Positions 1 to 10,037 of a stretch of DNA of 64,000 bases are shown in pieces (position 1 is the first letter of the stretch; every line of letters begins with the position of its first letter). Source of the DNA: Sabellastarte sp. h YS-2021 (Eukaryota > Annelida > Polychaeta > Sabellida > Sabellidae); NCBI GenBank assembly GCA_964017235.1, contig OZ024936.1, forward strand, positions 9,462,496 to 9,526,495. The letters are read 5' to 3'. The translations under genes were made by a program, and so were the position numbers. The notes under the pieces were generated by a model, which did no database searches, had not been told where the DNA came from, and saw only the letters and a program-made list of their open reading frames with translations.

Positions 1-3000
1 TATTTCCCATTGACTTTAGTTTGGGAATTTCCAGATGAATGTATAGCTACCTGATGTCACTGACCAAGTCATCTGGCCATTGTGGTGGACACAGACTTTT
101 TGGCACAGGTGGGGAGGTGGTGACCCCACGATCTTATACAATACAACAGGGTATGGGTTAAGTGGTTTATTTTTTGAGATACAGACATAAGCAACATTCC
201 CCATTAATATTAGTTGGGAGATTTCTGTAGCATGGGTACGTACCTTACACGAGCCAAACTTTGGTCCGGCAAAAAGGTCTGGATTTTTCTCCAGAAATAG
301 CAAGGTCAGGCCGCCACAAACTGATGCAATATAACAGGGTTGGGTGTTTGGGGCTTGCTTACAGAGAATCGGCCAAACAGAATATTTCCCATTGACTTTA
401 GTTGGGGGATTTCTGATGTCACTGACCACGTCATCTAGACATTGTGGTGGACACAGATTTTTTTGCACAGGTGGGGAGGGGGTGGCCCCACGATCTTATA
501 CAATACAACAGGGTATGGGTTAAGTGGTTTATTTTTTGAGATACAGACATAAGCAACATTCCCCATTAATTTTAGTTGGGAGATTTCTGTAGCATGGGTA
601 CGTACCTTACACGAACAAAATTTTGGTCGAGGGAAAAGGTCTGGATTTTTCTCCAGAAATAGCAAGGTCAGGCCGCCACAAACTGATGCAATATAACAGG
701 GTTGGGTGTTTGGCGCTGGGTTACAGAGAATGGGCCAAAAGGAATATTTCCCATTGACTTTAGTCGGGGGATTTCCTGATGCATGTATAGCTACCTGCTG
801 TCACCGACGAGCAAGCCGGCCGAAATGGCGGACACAGATTTTTTTGCACAGGTGGGGAGGGGGTGACCCCACGATCTTATACAATACAACAGAGTATGGG
901 TTAAGTGGTTTATTTTTTGAGATACAGACATAAGCAACATTCCCCATTAATTTTAGTTGGGAGATTTCTGTAGCATGGGTACGTACCTTACACGAGCCAA
1001 ACTTTGGTCGGGGAAAAAGGTCCGGATTTTTCTCCAGAAATAGCAAGGTCAGGCCGCCACAAACTGATGCAATATAACAGGGTTGGGTGTTTGGGGCTTG
1101 CTTACAGAGAATCGGCCAAACGGAATATTTCCCATTCACTTTAGTTGGGGGATTTCCAGATGCATGTATAGCTACCTGTTGTCACCGACGACCAAGCCGG
1201 CCGAAGCGGAGGACACAGATTTTTTTGCACAGGTGGGGAGGGGGTGACCCCACGATCTTATACAATACAACAGAGTATGGGTTAAGTGGTTTATTTTTTG
1301 AGATACAGACATAAGCAACATTCCCCATTAATTTTAGATGGGAGATTTCTGTAGCATGGGTACGTACCTTACACGAGCCAAACTTTGGTCGGGGAAAAAG
1401 GTCTGGATTTTTCTCCAGAAATAGCAAGGTCAGGCCGCCACAAACTGATGCAATATAACAGGGTTGGGTGTTTAGCGCTGGGTTACAGAGAATCGGCCAA
1501 AAGGAATATTTCCCATTGACTTTAGTTGGGGGATTTCCAGATGCATGTATAGCTACCTGTTGTCACCGACGACCAAGCCAGCCGAAGCGGAGAACACAGA
1601 TTTTTTTGCACAGGTGGGGATGGGGTGGCCCCACGATCTTATACAATACAACAGGGTATGGGTTAAGTGTTGTTTTTTTTGAGATACAGACATAAGCAAC
1701 ATTCCCCATTAATTTTAGTTGGGAGATTTCTGTAGCATGGGTACGTACCTTACACGAACAAAATTTTGGTCGGGGTAAAAGGTCTGGATTTTTCTCCAGA
1801 AATAGCAAGGTCAGGCCGCCACAAACTGATGCAATATAACAGGGTTGGGTGTTTGGTGCTGGGTTACAGAGAATCGGCCAAAAGGAATATTTCCCATTGA
1901 CTTTAGTTGGGGGATTTCCTGATGCATGTATAGCTACCTGTTGTCACCGACGACCAAGCCGGCCGAAATGGCGGACACAGATTTTTTTGCACAGGTGGGG
2001 AGGGGGTGACCCCACGATCTTATACAATACAACAGGGTATGGGTTAAGTGGTTTATTTTTTGAGATACAGACATAAGCAACATTCCCCATTAATTTTAGT
2101 TGGGAGATTTCTGTAGCATGGGCTTACACGAGCCAAATTTTGGTTGGGGAAAAAGGTCTGGATTTTTCTCCAGAAATAGCAAGGTCAGGCCGCCACAAAC
2201 TGATGCAATATAACAGGGTTGGGTGTTTGGGGCTTGCTTACAGAGAATCGGCCAAACAGAATATTTCCCATTGACTTTAGTTGGGGGATTTCTGATGTCA
2301 CTGACCACGTCATCTAGACATTGTGGTGGACACAGATTTTTTTGCACAGGTGGGGAGGGGGTGACCCCACGATCTTATACAATACAACAGGGTATGGGTT
2401 AAGTGGTTTAATTTTTGAGATACAGACATAAGCAACATTCCCCATTAATTTTAGTTGGGAGATTTCTGTAGCATGGGTACGTACCTTGCACGAGCCAAAT
2501 TTTGGTCGGGGAAAAAGGTCTGGATTTTTCTCCAGAAATAGCAAGGTCAGGCCGCCAAAAACTGATGCAATATAACAGGGTTGGGTGTTTGGGGCTTTCT
2601 TACAAAGAATCGGCCAAACGGAATATTTCCCATTGACTTTAGTTTGGGAATTTCCAGATGAATGTATAGCTACCTGATGTCACTGACCAAGTCATCTGGC
2701 CATTGTGGTGGACACAGACTTTTTGGCACAGGTGGGGAGGTGGTGACCCCACGATCTTATACAATACAACAGGGTATGGGTTAAGTGGTTTATTTTTTGA
2801 GATACAGACATAAGCAACATTCCCCATTAATATTAGTTGGGAGATTTCTGTAGCATGGGTACGTACCTTACACGAGCCAAACTTTGGTCCGGCAAAAAGG
2901 TCTGGATTTTTCTCCAGAAATAGCAAGGTCAGGCCGCCACAAACTGATGCAATATAACAGGGTTGGGTGTTTGGGGCTTGCTTACAGAGAATCGGCCAAA

Positions 3001-3607
3001 CGGAATATTTCCCATTGACTTTAGTTGGGGGATTTCCAGATGCATGTATAGCTACCTGTTGTCACCGACGACCAAGCCGGCCGAAGCGGAGGACACAGAT
3101 TTTTTTGCACAGGTGGGGAGGGGGTGGCCCCACGATCTTATACAATACAACAGGGTATGGGTTAAGTGGTTTATTTTTTGAGATACAGACATAAGCAACA
3201 TTCCCCATTAATTTTAGTTGGGAGATTTCTGTAGCATGGGTATGTACCTTACACGAACAAAATTTTGGTCGGGGAAAAAGGTCTGGATTTTTCTCCAGAA
3301 ATAGCAAGGTCAGGCCGCCACAAACTGATGCAATATAACAGGGTTGGGTGTTTGGCGCTGGGTTACAGAGAATCGGCCAAAAGGAATATTTCCCATTGAC
3401 TTTAGTTGGGAAATTTCCTGATGCATTTATAGCTACCTGTTGTCACCGACGACCAAGCCGGCCGAAACGGCGGACACAGATTTTTTTGCACAGGTGGGGA
3501 GGGGGTGACCCCACGATCTTATACAATACAACAGGGTATGGGTTAAGTGGTTTATTTTTTGAGATACAGACATAAGCAACATTCCCCATTAATTTTAGTT
3601 GGGAGAT
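1..3607. repeat. Tandem satellite array, 381-bp unit, about 9.5 copies
   Basis: Landmarks recur at exactly 381-bp steps (for example 706, 1087, 1468, 1849 and 2967, 3348). Two units (near 385 and 2264) share a deletion just after the 'ttgggggattt' motif, and the unit ending near 2130 lacks a few bases at 'gcatgggtacgtac'. The array enters the window already in progress, so its left edge is unseen. Each unit contains two related halves of about 188 and 193 bp, both starting near a 'caatayaacaggg' motif. Units carry chance open frames on both strands (75 aa plus, about 81 aa minus). These repeat with the unit and look like no protein I know, so I do not call them genes. The last unit breaks off at about 3607 in 'gttgggagat'. 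Confidence 0.95.
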
Positions 3608-5715
3608 CAAACAGAATATTTCCCATTGACTTTAGTTGAGGGCTTTCCAGATGCATGTACAGCTACCTGATGTCACCGACGACCAAACCTGCCGCAGTGT
3701 CAGACACAGATTTTTTTTGCACAGGAGGGGTTGACCCCACGATCCTACATAATATAACAGGGTATGGATTAAGTGGTTTATTTTTTGAGATTCAGACAAA
3801 AGCAACATTTTATTATATCAATGGATAGAGTGGTCCAGTCTGAGTCTATACAATATAACAGGGTACAGTCTTAAGACCTTAATTTCGGAGATATGAACAG
3901 AAACACTATTAGCCTTACTATTGAGTTCGCCAACTTTCATAGCTCTGATGGTCTCTTATTTTTACACCAATGGATAGAGTAGTCCAGTCTGTGTCTATAC
4001 AATATAACAGAATAGGGTTTAAAGACCATGTATTAGCCATTTTGACATTGATTTTAATTGGGGGATACACCCTGCATGTATACCTTACCATCGAGTACGC
4101 CAAATTTGGTCTCTCTGATGGACTCCAATTTTAGTTTACCAATGGATAGAGTGGTCCAGTCTGTGTCTACATAAATATGAACAGAAAGAGTATTAGCCTT
4201 TGATATTAATTATGGTATTTTGCCATGAATGTATACCTACCTTACCATTGAGTATGCCAAATTTGTTCGCACTGATGGACCACAATTTTATTCCAGCAAT
4301 GGATAGTGTGGTCCAGTCTGAGTCTATGCAATATAACAGACTAGAGTCTAAAGACCTTAATTTCGCAGAAATGAATAGAAACAGTATTTGCCATTGATTT
4401 TAATTGGTGATTTTGCCGTGCATGTATAGCTAATTTACCATTGAGTACGCCAAATTTCGTCAATCCTAAGGTCCCCAATTTTATTAAACCATTGGATAGA
4501 GTGCTCCAGTCCGAGTCTATCCAATATAACAGGGCAGGATCTAAAGGCCTTAATTTCACAGGAATGAATAGAAACAGTATTTGATTTTAATTGGAAGATT
4601 TTGCAGTGCATTTTTGCTACCTCACCATCGAGTACGCCAAATTTGGTAGCTCAGATGGACCCCATTTTATTATACCAATGATCCAGTCTGAGTCTATACA
4701 ATTTAACAGGGTATGATCTTAAATTCGCAAATATAAACAGAAACAGTATTTCCCATTGATTTTAATTAGTTGATTTCACCTTGCATGTATAGCTAGCTAC
4801 ATTAACATCGAGCACGCCAAATTTGGTCGCTAGGACAGACCCCAATTTTATTGAAGTAATGGATAGAGTGGTCCAGTCTGAGTCTATACAATATAACCGG
4901 GTACGGTCAAAATACCTTATTTTCGCAGATATGAACAGAAACAGTATTTACCATTCATTGTAACTGGGGGACTTGGCTGTGTATGTATAGCTACCTTACA
5001 GTCGAGTACACCAAATTTGGTCAGTCCCACGGTGCCAAATTTTATTCAACCAATGGATAGAGTAGTGTAGTGTGAGTCTATACAATATAGCAGGGTAGGG
5101 TCTAAAGACCTTAATTTTACAGATATGAACAGAAACAGTATTTGCCATTCATTGTAATTGGGGCATTTGGCGGTGTATGTATATAGCTACCATAGCATCA
5201 AGTACACCAAATTTGGTCACACTGACGGACCCCAATTTTATTCCACCAATGGATAGAGTGGTCCAGTCTGAGTCTATACAATATAACAGTCGAGGTTCCA
5301 AAGACCTTATTTCGCAGATATGAACAGAAACAATATTTACCATTGATTTTAATTGGGGGATTTTGCTGTGCATGTACAGCTACCTTACCCCGACTTTAAT
5401 CACTCTGACAGACCCCAATTTTATTCCACCAATGGATAGAGTGGTTCTATGTGAGTCTATACAATATAACAGGGGACTTAAGACCTTAATTTTGTAGATA
5501 TAAACAGAAACAGTATTAGCCTTTGATTTTAATTATGGTATTTTTCCATGCATTCATAGCTACATGCATGGAAAACCATTGAGTACATCAAATTTGGTAG
5601 GTCCAACTCCCCACAAATTTATTCTAGCAAATGGATAGCATGATCCAGTCTGAGTCTATACAATATAACAGGGTAGGGTCTAAAGACCTTAATTTTGCAG
5701 ATCTGAACAGAAACA
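3607..5715. repeat. Diverged ~190-bp tandem monomers related to the 381-bp satellite
   Basis: A motif 'ggatagagtggtccagtctg', followed by 'tatacaatataacagggta', recurs near 3823, 3973, 4145, 4304, 4493, 4860, 5053, 5252, 5437 and 5630, at spacings of about 150-200 bp. Each unit also contains 'aacagaaacagtatt', 'gcatgtatagctacctta' and 'acgccaaatttggtc'. The same landmarks in the same order occur in each half of the 381-bp unit. The stretch 3607-3790 is transitional, carrying half a 381-type unit. Units differ widely from one another, so this array is older than the homogeneous one to its left. No coding potential seen. Confidence 0.88.
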
Positions 5716-5724
5716 GTATTTATC

Positions 5725-7110
5725 GGTTGTTTCTAAAGTTCGGAATTTCCGTTGGGCGATACGGAAAATCGCCTAAATATCGCCTAAAAATCGCCTAAAA
5801 ATCGCCCAAATATCGCCTAATTTACTTTAGAATGATCTTCTGAAACGCAAAATCAAAAATTAAATCCACAACTCTTTTAGATTACAGACTACAATTATCA
5901 AACAGTTATTTAATCAATTAAAGGGGGAATAATGCATTTCCACAACCTAGATCTAGGTAGATTAAAGAATAAAGACAGACATACCCTGATGGCAATTAAC
6001 AGTTAGGGTGCAAACTTCAAATAATACTGAAGTGTTTGAAGATTAAATGAATTAGAAACCACATTTTTTGACAGCAATTAACAGTTTTTGTGGAAGTATT
6101 AAAAAATAAAGTAAAAGAATAAAGATGGCCCTTCAAAAATGATAAGACAAGCAAGTCAAAAACCAAAATTATTTCCATTAACATAAGATAATAACAAAAA
6201 AGAAACAATGGAAATCCAAGGGCTTTGTTAAAGTACCTGTAAAATGCTCAATATTTGCTTGATTTCAACAAGACAACAACCAAATTGTTTATTATAGTGT
6301 GTAGAATACTTGTAGGTAGATAATTAAACTGGAAACTTAACTTAAGGTATCTTAAACGTAAGATATTTATGGACAAAATCCACGAAAAAAATCGCCCATA
6401 TTAAGCAACACTGGAATATCAAAGGCTATGCTAAAATCCCTGTAAAATGCTTAATATTTGCTTAATTTTAACCAGACAACCACTAAATTAATCATTATTA
6501 TGTGAAGTATGTTTATGAGTTGTGTATCTGGAAACTTTGCACAAGATCTTTTAAAAGTAAGATATTCATGGAGCAAATCCACGGAAAAATCGCCCAATTA
6601 AAAAACACTGGAAAATCAAGGGCTTTGTTAAAATACCTGTAAAATACTCAATATTTGCTTGATTTCAACAAGACAACCACCAAATTGTTCATTATTGTGT
6701 GTAGAATAGTCGTAATAGTCGAAAAAATCACCCAATTAAGCAACACTTGGAAATCAAGGGCTATGTTGAAACACCTGTAAATTGCTTAATAGTTGAGTGA
6801 TTTTAATAGAACGACCACCAAAATTTCCCTTTTTATCTGCAGAATGCTCATGTTTATTATAAAACTAGCCATAAGATGTCCTTATAGTATTTTACTTGGA
6901 TCCCTGGAATAACAACAGTTTATAAAGGCTGTTCACCTAATATCCCTTCATTGCTGTCTGTAGAATACTCATAGATCTATGGACTAATATGCAGAGAAAT
7001 CGTTTTTATACAATTTCTAGGACTAATGTATATATTTATTAGGCGATTTTTAGGCGATTTTCCGTTTCCGTCACGGAATTCCGTCACTTTTCCGTGGTTT
7101 AGAAATCACC
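5725..7110. mobile_element. Non-autonomous TIR DNA transposon (1386 bp) inside the satellite
   Basis: The left end reads GGTTGTTTCTAAA. The right end, read on the minus strand, is GGTGATTTCTAAA. Both are followed inward by 'cgga' motifs and by arrays of an 11-bp 'atcgcctaaaa' motif (5773-5821, and inverted at 7038-7062). The element is flanked by the 9-bp direct repeat gtatttatc at 5716-5724 and 7111-7119. Removing the element and one copy of this repeat restores a normal satellite monomer ('gtatttatcattgattttaattgggg'). The interior is AT-rich and contains about four diverged copies of a ~200-bp segment (near 6209, 6413, 6610, 6749). No transposase frame is present. An 8-9-bp duplication would fit the Mutator, Merlin or hAT groups; I cannot choose among them. 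Confidence 0.85.
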
Positions 7111-7119
7111 GTATTTATC

Positions 7120-7345
7120 ATTGATTTTAATTGGGGGATATTGCCGCGCATGTATAGCTGACTTACCATTGAGTAGGCTAAATTTGGTCGCTCTTACAGT
7201 CCCCAATTTTATTCCAGCAATGGATAGAGTGGTCCAGTCTGAGTCTATACAATATAACAGGATAGGTTCTAAAGACCTTCATTTCGCAGATATGAATAGA
7301 AACAGTATTTGCAACGATTTTAATTTGGGGATTTTGCAGTACTTT
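7120..7345. repeat. Continuation of the ~190-bp satellite monomers
   Basis: After the transposon the monomer resumes: 'attgattttaattggggg', 'gcatgtatagct', 'ggatagagtggtccagtctg' near 7220, then 'aacagaaacagtatttgc'. It ends near 7340, where a different AT-rich sequence starts. Confidence 0.85.
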
Positions 7346-7450
7346 TCCGCTATTCTCAGAATTATTTTTATCTAAGAATTGTTCTGTGAATAGATTCTTA
7401 GACTAGAAATTTGTTATACTAAGTGTAATTCTAAGAGGAAAATTCCAGTA
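7345..7450. repeat. Fragment of a fold-back repeat with TTCTTAGA-type motifs
   Basis: The stretch contains 'ctaagaattgttctgtgaat' and 'attcttagactagaaattt', short self-complementary motifs also found in the larger fold-back repeat at 35590-36205. Only a fragment is present here. Confidence 0.5.
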
Positions 7451-7966
7451 ATCTGTAAATCTAGGCCCTACAGTCAGTCCTTGAGAAATAAAACATGAGA
7501 TTTTGATTACTCACCAATGCAAGGGTGCCGTAGGGTTACCTACATAACAATCAATCATTAATGAACAGATGAATCAAAATGACAACTGATTACAAAAATT
7601 TTGCAATAGTTAAAAAGATTGTCACACTATAAAAACAGGCAGTTGACAATGGGGGTGAAAGTAAGATTTCTTAAGACATTATATGAACATTATATGGTAC
7701 GAGTGGATAGGACCTCAAAGTGACCGTTTTCACAAAAGGGATCAAAATCAGATTGAGCCAAAACTTAGCTCAAGTTTAGTATAAACAGCTGTAAACTTGA
7801 GCTGATTTTCGTTTCAACTTGAGCTTGATATTTTTGCGAAAAATACTAGTCTTACCCATCAAACACTGTAATTGCACTGTAATCGAACTGGACGTAAAAC
7901 TTTGACCTTGTATGCTTAACCATGAGATTATGTATAGGATATAGATTTTACTTATCTTATGTATTA
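7450..7966. other. Unassigned AT-rich spacer
   Basis: No open frame with recognisable content, no clear tandem structure and no TE terminus could be identified in this stretch. Confidence 0.5.
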
Positions 7967-7977
7967 TTCATTCAAAT

Positions 7978-8113
7978 GGGGGCCACAATGACAGAGCGGT
8001 AAGACTCTCGCCTACTACCTCTGAGGCCGGGGTTCGGTTCCTGGCCCGACCTCAAGTGGGAAAGCTGGTAGTTGCTTGCTGTTGGTCGGCACTTTACAGT
8101 ACAGAACCTTGAC
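7978..8113 (+). repeat. SINE family 1, 5' part, split by the Ngaro-like element
   Basis: The tRNA-like head 'gacagagcggtaagactctc' and a B-box-like 'ggttcggttcc' are followed by the family body as far as 'cagtacagaaccttgac'. The SINE resumes at 13795 with 'aaactgtatgtactggtttc'. Joining the two parts gives a normal member of the family, so the retrotransposon inserted into this SINE. A weak match between 'ttcattcaaat' before the head and 'ttcatcaaaaat' after the tail may be the SINE's own target duplication. Confidence 0.85.
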
Positions 8114-8114
8114 C

Positions 8115-8410
8115 CAGTCTCTGTCGTATCTTGGTTGTTTACTACAGTTGAGATAAACACGAATGCACGTTTGGAGATTTATTATTTACATATCACATCT
8201 ATTGTTAGTAGCACACTTTAAGTTAACCCTAACTTAAGTTTAACTTTTCTTATTTCTGGTTAAGGTCACCTCAAATTGTACTGGCTATGTTATTCTACGT
8301 TTTACACAAATTAAGGTTAGTTTCTAGCTATGTTAGTTTACACTCTACACTCTATGTATATACACGATCCGTCTGTACATGTTTAAGTATGATAGTCTGT
8401 AAACCACTAA
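8115..8410 (-). repeat. B2 terminal split direct repeat
   Basis: This 296-bp segment, starting 'cagtctctgtcgtatcttgg' on the plus strand, matches 8716-9009 at a constant offset of 601 with no difference seen until the 'aaaccacyaa' edge. Read in element orientation it is the 3' terminus. It holds an AATAAA on the minus strand (8178-8183) that could serve in polyadenylation. Confidence 0.9.
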
Positions 8411-8531
8411 AAGAACGCTTGAATTGTGTGCTACAAATGTACATCACACTTGGTGTTGCAACACCGATTAAAAAATAAAAAGCCTCGTTAAGGCTGTTAC
8501 ATCAAGAGACCCGCTGTGGGGTGGGTGGAGG
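8411..8531 (-). other. Unique segment between the A2 and B2 repeats
   Basis: This 121-bp stretch occurs once in the element. It contains a perfect 14-bp palindrome, GGTGTTGCAACACC (8452-8465). It also has a small stem with arms AGCCT/AGGCT near 8481-8495 that, on the minus strand, runs into a T-rich stretch. Its role is unknown. The palindrome could be a recombinase or replication signal, but nothing in the sequence proves that. Confidence 0.6.
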
Positions 8532-8714
8532 CAACAAACTCCTGGTTAAAAACACTGTTTTCCCTTTGACTTAAAATTTAAAACTGAGGTGTGGTTCTAA
8601 TTGGCCGACCTCAGAATGAGGCCCCTAGTGGATTGTACTAGAACTATTTTTAAGGTATCTTACAACAAATGCGCATAGACTGAGGGGTGGTGCTAGTAAC
8701 CTTCTCACCATGAC
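8532..8714 (-). repeat. A2 internal split direct repeat
   Basis: This 183-bp segment, beginning 'caacaaactcctggttaaa' and ending 'ctcaccatgac', reappears at 13612-13794 with a constant offset of 5080 and no visible mismatch. It lies against B1 with one base between them, forming the internal B1-A2 junction typical of the split-repeat layout. Confidence 0.9.
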
Positions 8715-8715
8715 A

Positions 8716-9009
8716 CAGTCTCTGTCGTATCTTGGTTGTTTACTACAGTTGAGATAAACACGAATGCACGTTTGGAGATTTATTATTTACATATCACATC
8801 TATTGTTAGTAGCACACTTTAAGTTAACCCTAACTTAAGTTTAACTTTTCTTATTTCTGGTTAAGGTCACCTCAAATTGTACTGGCTATGTTATTCTACG
8901 TTTTACACAAATTAAGGTTAGTTTCTAGCTATGTTAGTTTACACTCTACACTCTATGTATATACACGATCCGTCTGTACATGTTTAAGTATGATAGTCTG
9001 TAAACCACC
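8716..9009 (-). repeat. B1 internal split direct repeat
   Basis: Second copy of the B repeat, directly downstream of the recombinase frame in element orientation. It carries the same minus-strand AATAAA (8779-8784) as B2, so transcripts could end here or in B2. Confidence 0.9.
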
Positions 9010-9035
9010 AAACGTACACAGTAGGGGTAGGAAGT

Positions 9036-10037
9036 TTATTTAACAGCTGCCTGGAAGCATCTGGCCACTGTTCCTGCTGCTGATGGCGTTCTTTGCAAAT
9101 AAGCCCACACAGCATCTGATTTCCATCCCCCATGGGTTTTTATGTGCTGCAGACTTATGTTATTCTCATAAGCCCAGGACGCCCCCGACCTGCGGAAAGC
9201 GTGGAAACCGTATTCGTTGGCAGGAAGCCCCAGCTTCTGTACGACCTGTCTCAAGATCGTTCTTACTCTGTGAGCTGTGAGAATGGTGGTCGTACCCGCT
9301 TCTGATATGGTAAATACTGGAAGGTCTTTGTGCTCAGGGTTGCTTGAAACTATGCGTCGCAGAGCCGTGACGGGGCATATTTCTTTGTCTGGGAGCAGAG
9401 GGAGCTGAACCACCCGAACTTGCCCAGACACTTGCATATTCTTTGCACTCTTCGTGATGACATGAACCCCAGGCGGACCCCATATAATGTCTCCGTGGGT
9501 AGTATACCTAGCAGGTGAGAATGAAGCCTTATTATGAGGCACCAAGGTAGCTAGTCGGTAGAAACCGAAGAACCCCATAAGGCAGATAGCCGTGATTTCT
9601 TTACTGTGGGGATACTCTTTGAGGGCTCTTGTTAGCAACTTCAGCTGTGCAATCGACCAAACGCCTTTGATTTTAAAAGACAGGGGGGCGTTGTAAGCTA
9701 CGGCCCGAATGGCTAATTTAATGAGCTTGTTATCCAGGACTGCTGTGTTCATGTTGTAAAGCACGAAGAAGTGACCTAGGACCGTCATATAATTGGCTAT
9801 AGTCTGTGCGCGCAGATTTTGTTGAGCCAAGTATTCAACAAAGGTGGACACGGCTTGGAACGAGTCGGGGGGCTGAATGTCAGCCACCACCAGGAAGGCT
9901 ATGTACGACCTGAATTTGCTCTTGTACGCTGCCAACGTCCTAGGTCTGAAGCCTCTGTCTGCCCTGGCTTTGAAGTCTGCTGATAACTTGGTTGCGAGCT
10001 GAGTACCTACAATTACACAGAGAAATCCGGCTGAAAG
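9036..10037 (-). CDS. Tyrosine recombinase (integrase) of the Ngaro-like element
   Basis: This is the enzyme expected to insert the circular cDNA by strand exchange through a covalent 3'-phosphotyrosine. The frame is open for 333 codons. The N-terminal half fits a SAM-like core-binding domain ('FRSYIAFLVV'). The catalytic half shows Arg161 in 'FFGFYRLATL', the His279-x-x-Arg282 pair in 'GFHAFRRSG', His302 in 'KTHGGW' and the nucleophile candidate Tyr313 in 'VWAYLQ', so the R-H-R-H-Y set is complete. There is no in-frame ATG before about 9788, inside the domain. The frame overlaps the end of RT/RNase H by 22 nt in the -1 frame. The upstream part (RPRT motif) is conserved in the decayed copy at 52.3 kb, so coding does begin before the TTG at 9935. 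Frameshifting, reinitiation or splicing must supply the start; I cannot tell which. Confidence 0.92.
   Translation of the reverse strand, partial: LSAGFLCVIVGTQLATKLSADFKARADRGFRPRTLAAYKSKFRSYIAFLVVADIQPPDSFQAVSTFVEYLAQQNLRAQTIANYMTVLGHFFVLYNMNTAVLDNKLIKLAIRAVAYNAPLSFKIKGVWSIAQLKLLTRALKEYPHSKEITAICLMGFFGFYRLATLVPHNKASFSPARYTTHGDIIWGPPGVHVITKSAKNMQVSGQVRVVQLPLLPDKEICPVTALRRIVSSNPEHKDLPVFTISEAGTTTILTAHRVRTILRQVVQKLGLPANEYGFHAFRRSGASWAYENNISLQHIKTHGGWKSDAVWAYLQRTPSAAGTVARCFQAAVK

Noticed and set aside
16-3575. Open frames of 75-150 aa recurring on both strands across the 381-bp satellite
   Set aside because: They repeat with the unit, occur on both strands at once, change with small unit deletions and resemble no protein; best explained as chance openness in a repeated sequence.
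8474-8510. Bacterial-style terminator hairpin in the Ngaro unique segment
   Set aside because: A short stem followed by T residues exists on the minus strand, but it is small and the context is a eukaryotic retroelement; not called as a terminator.
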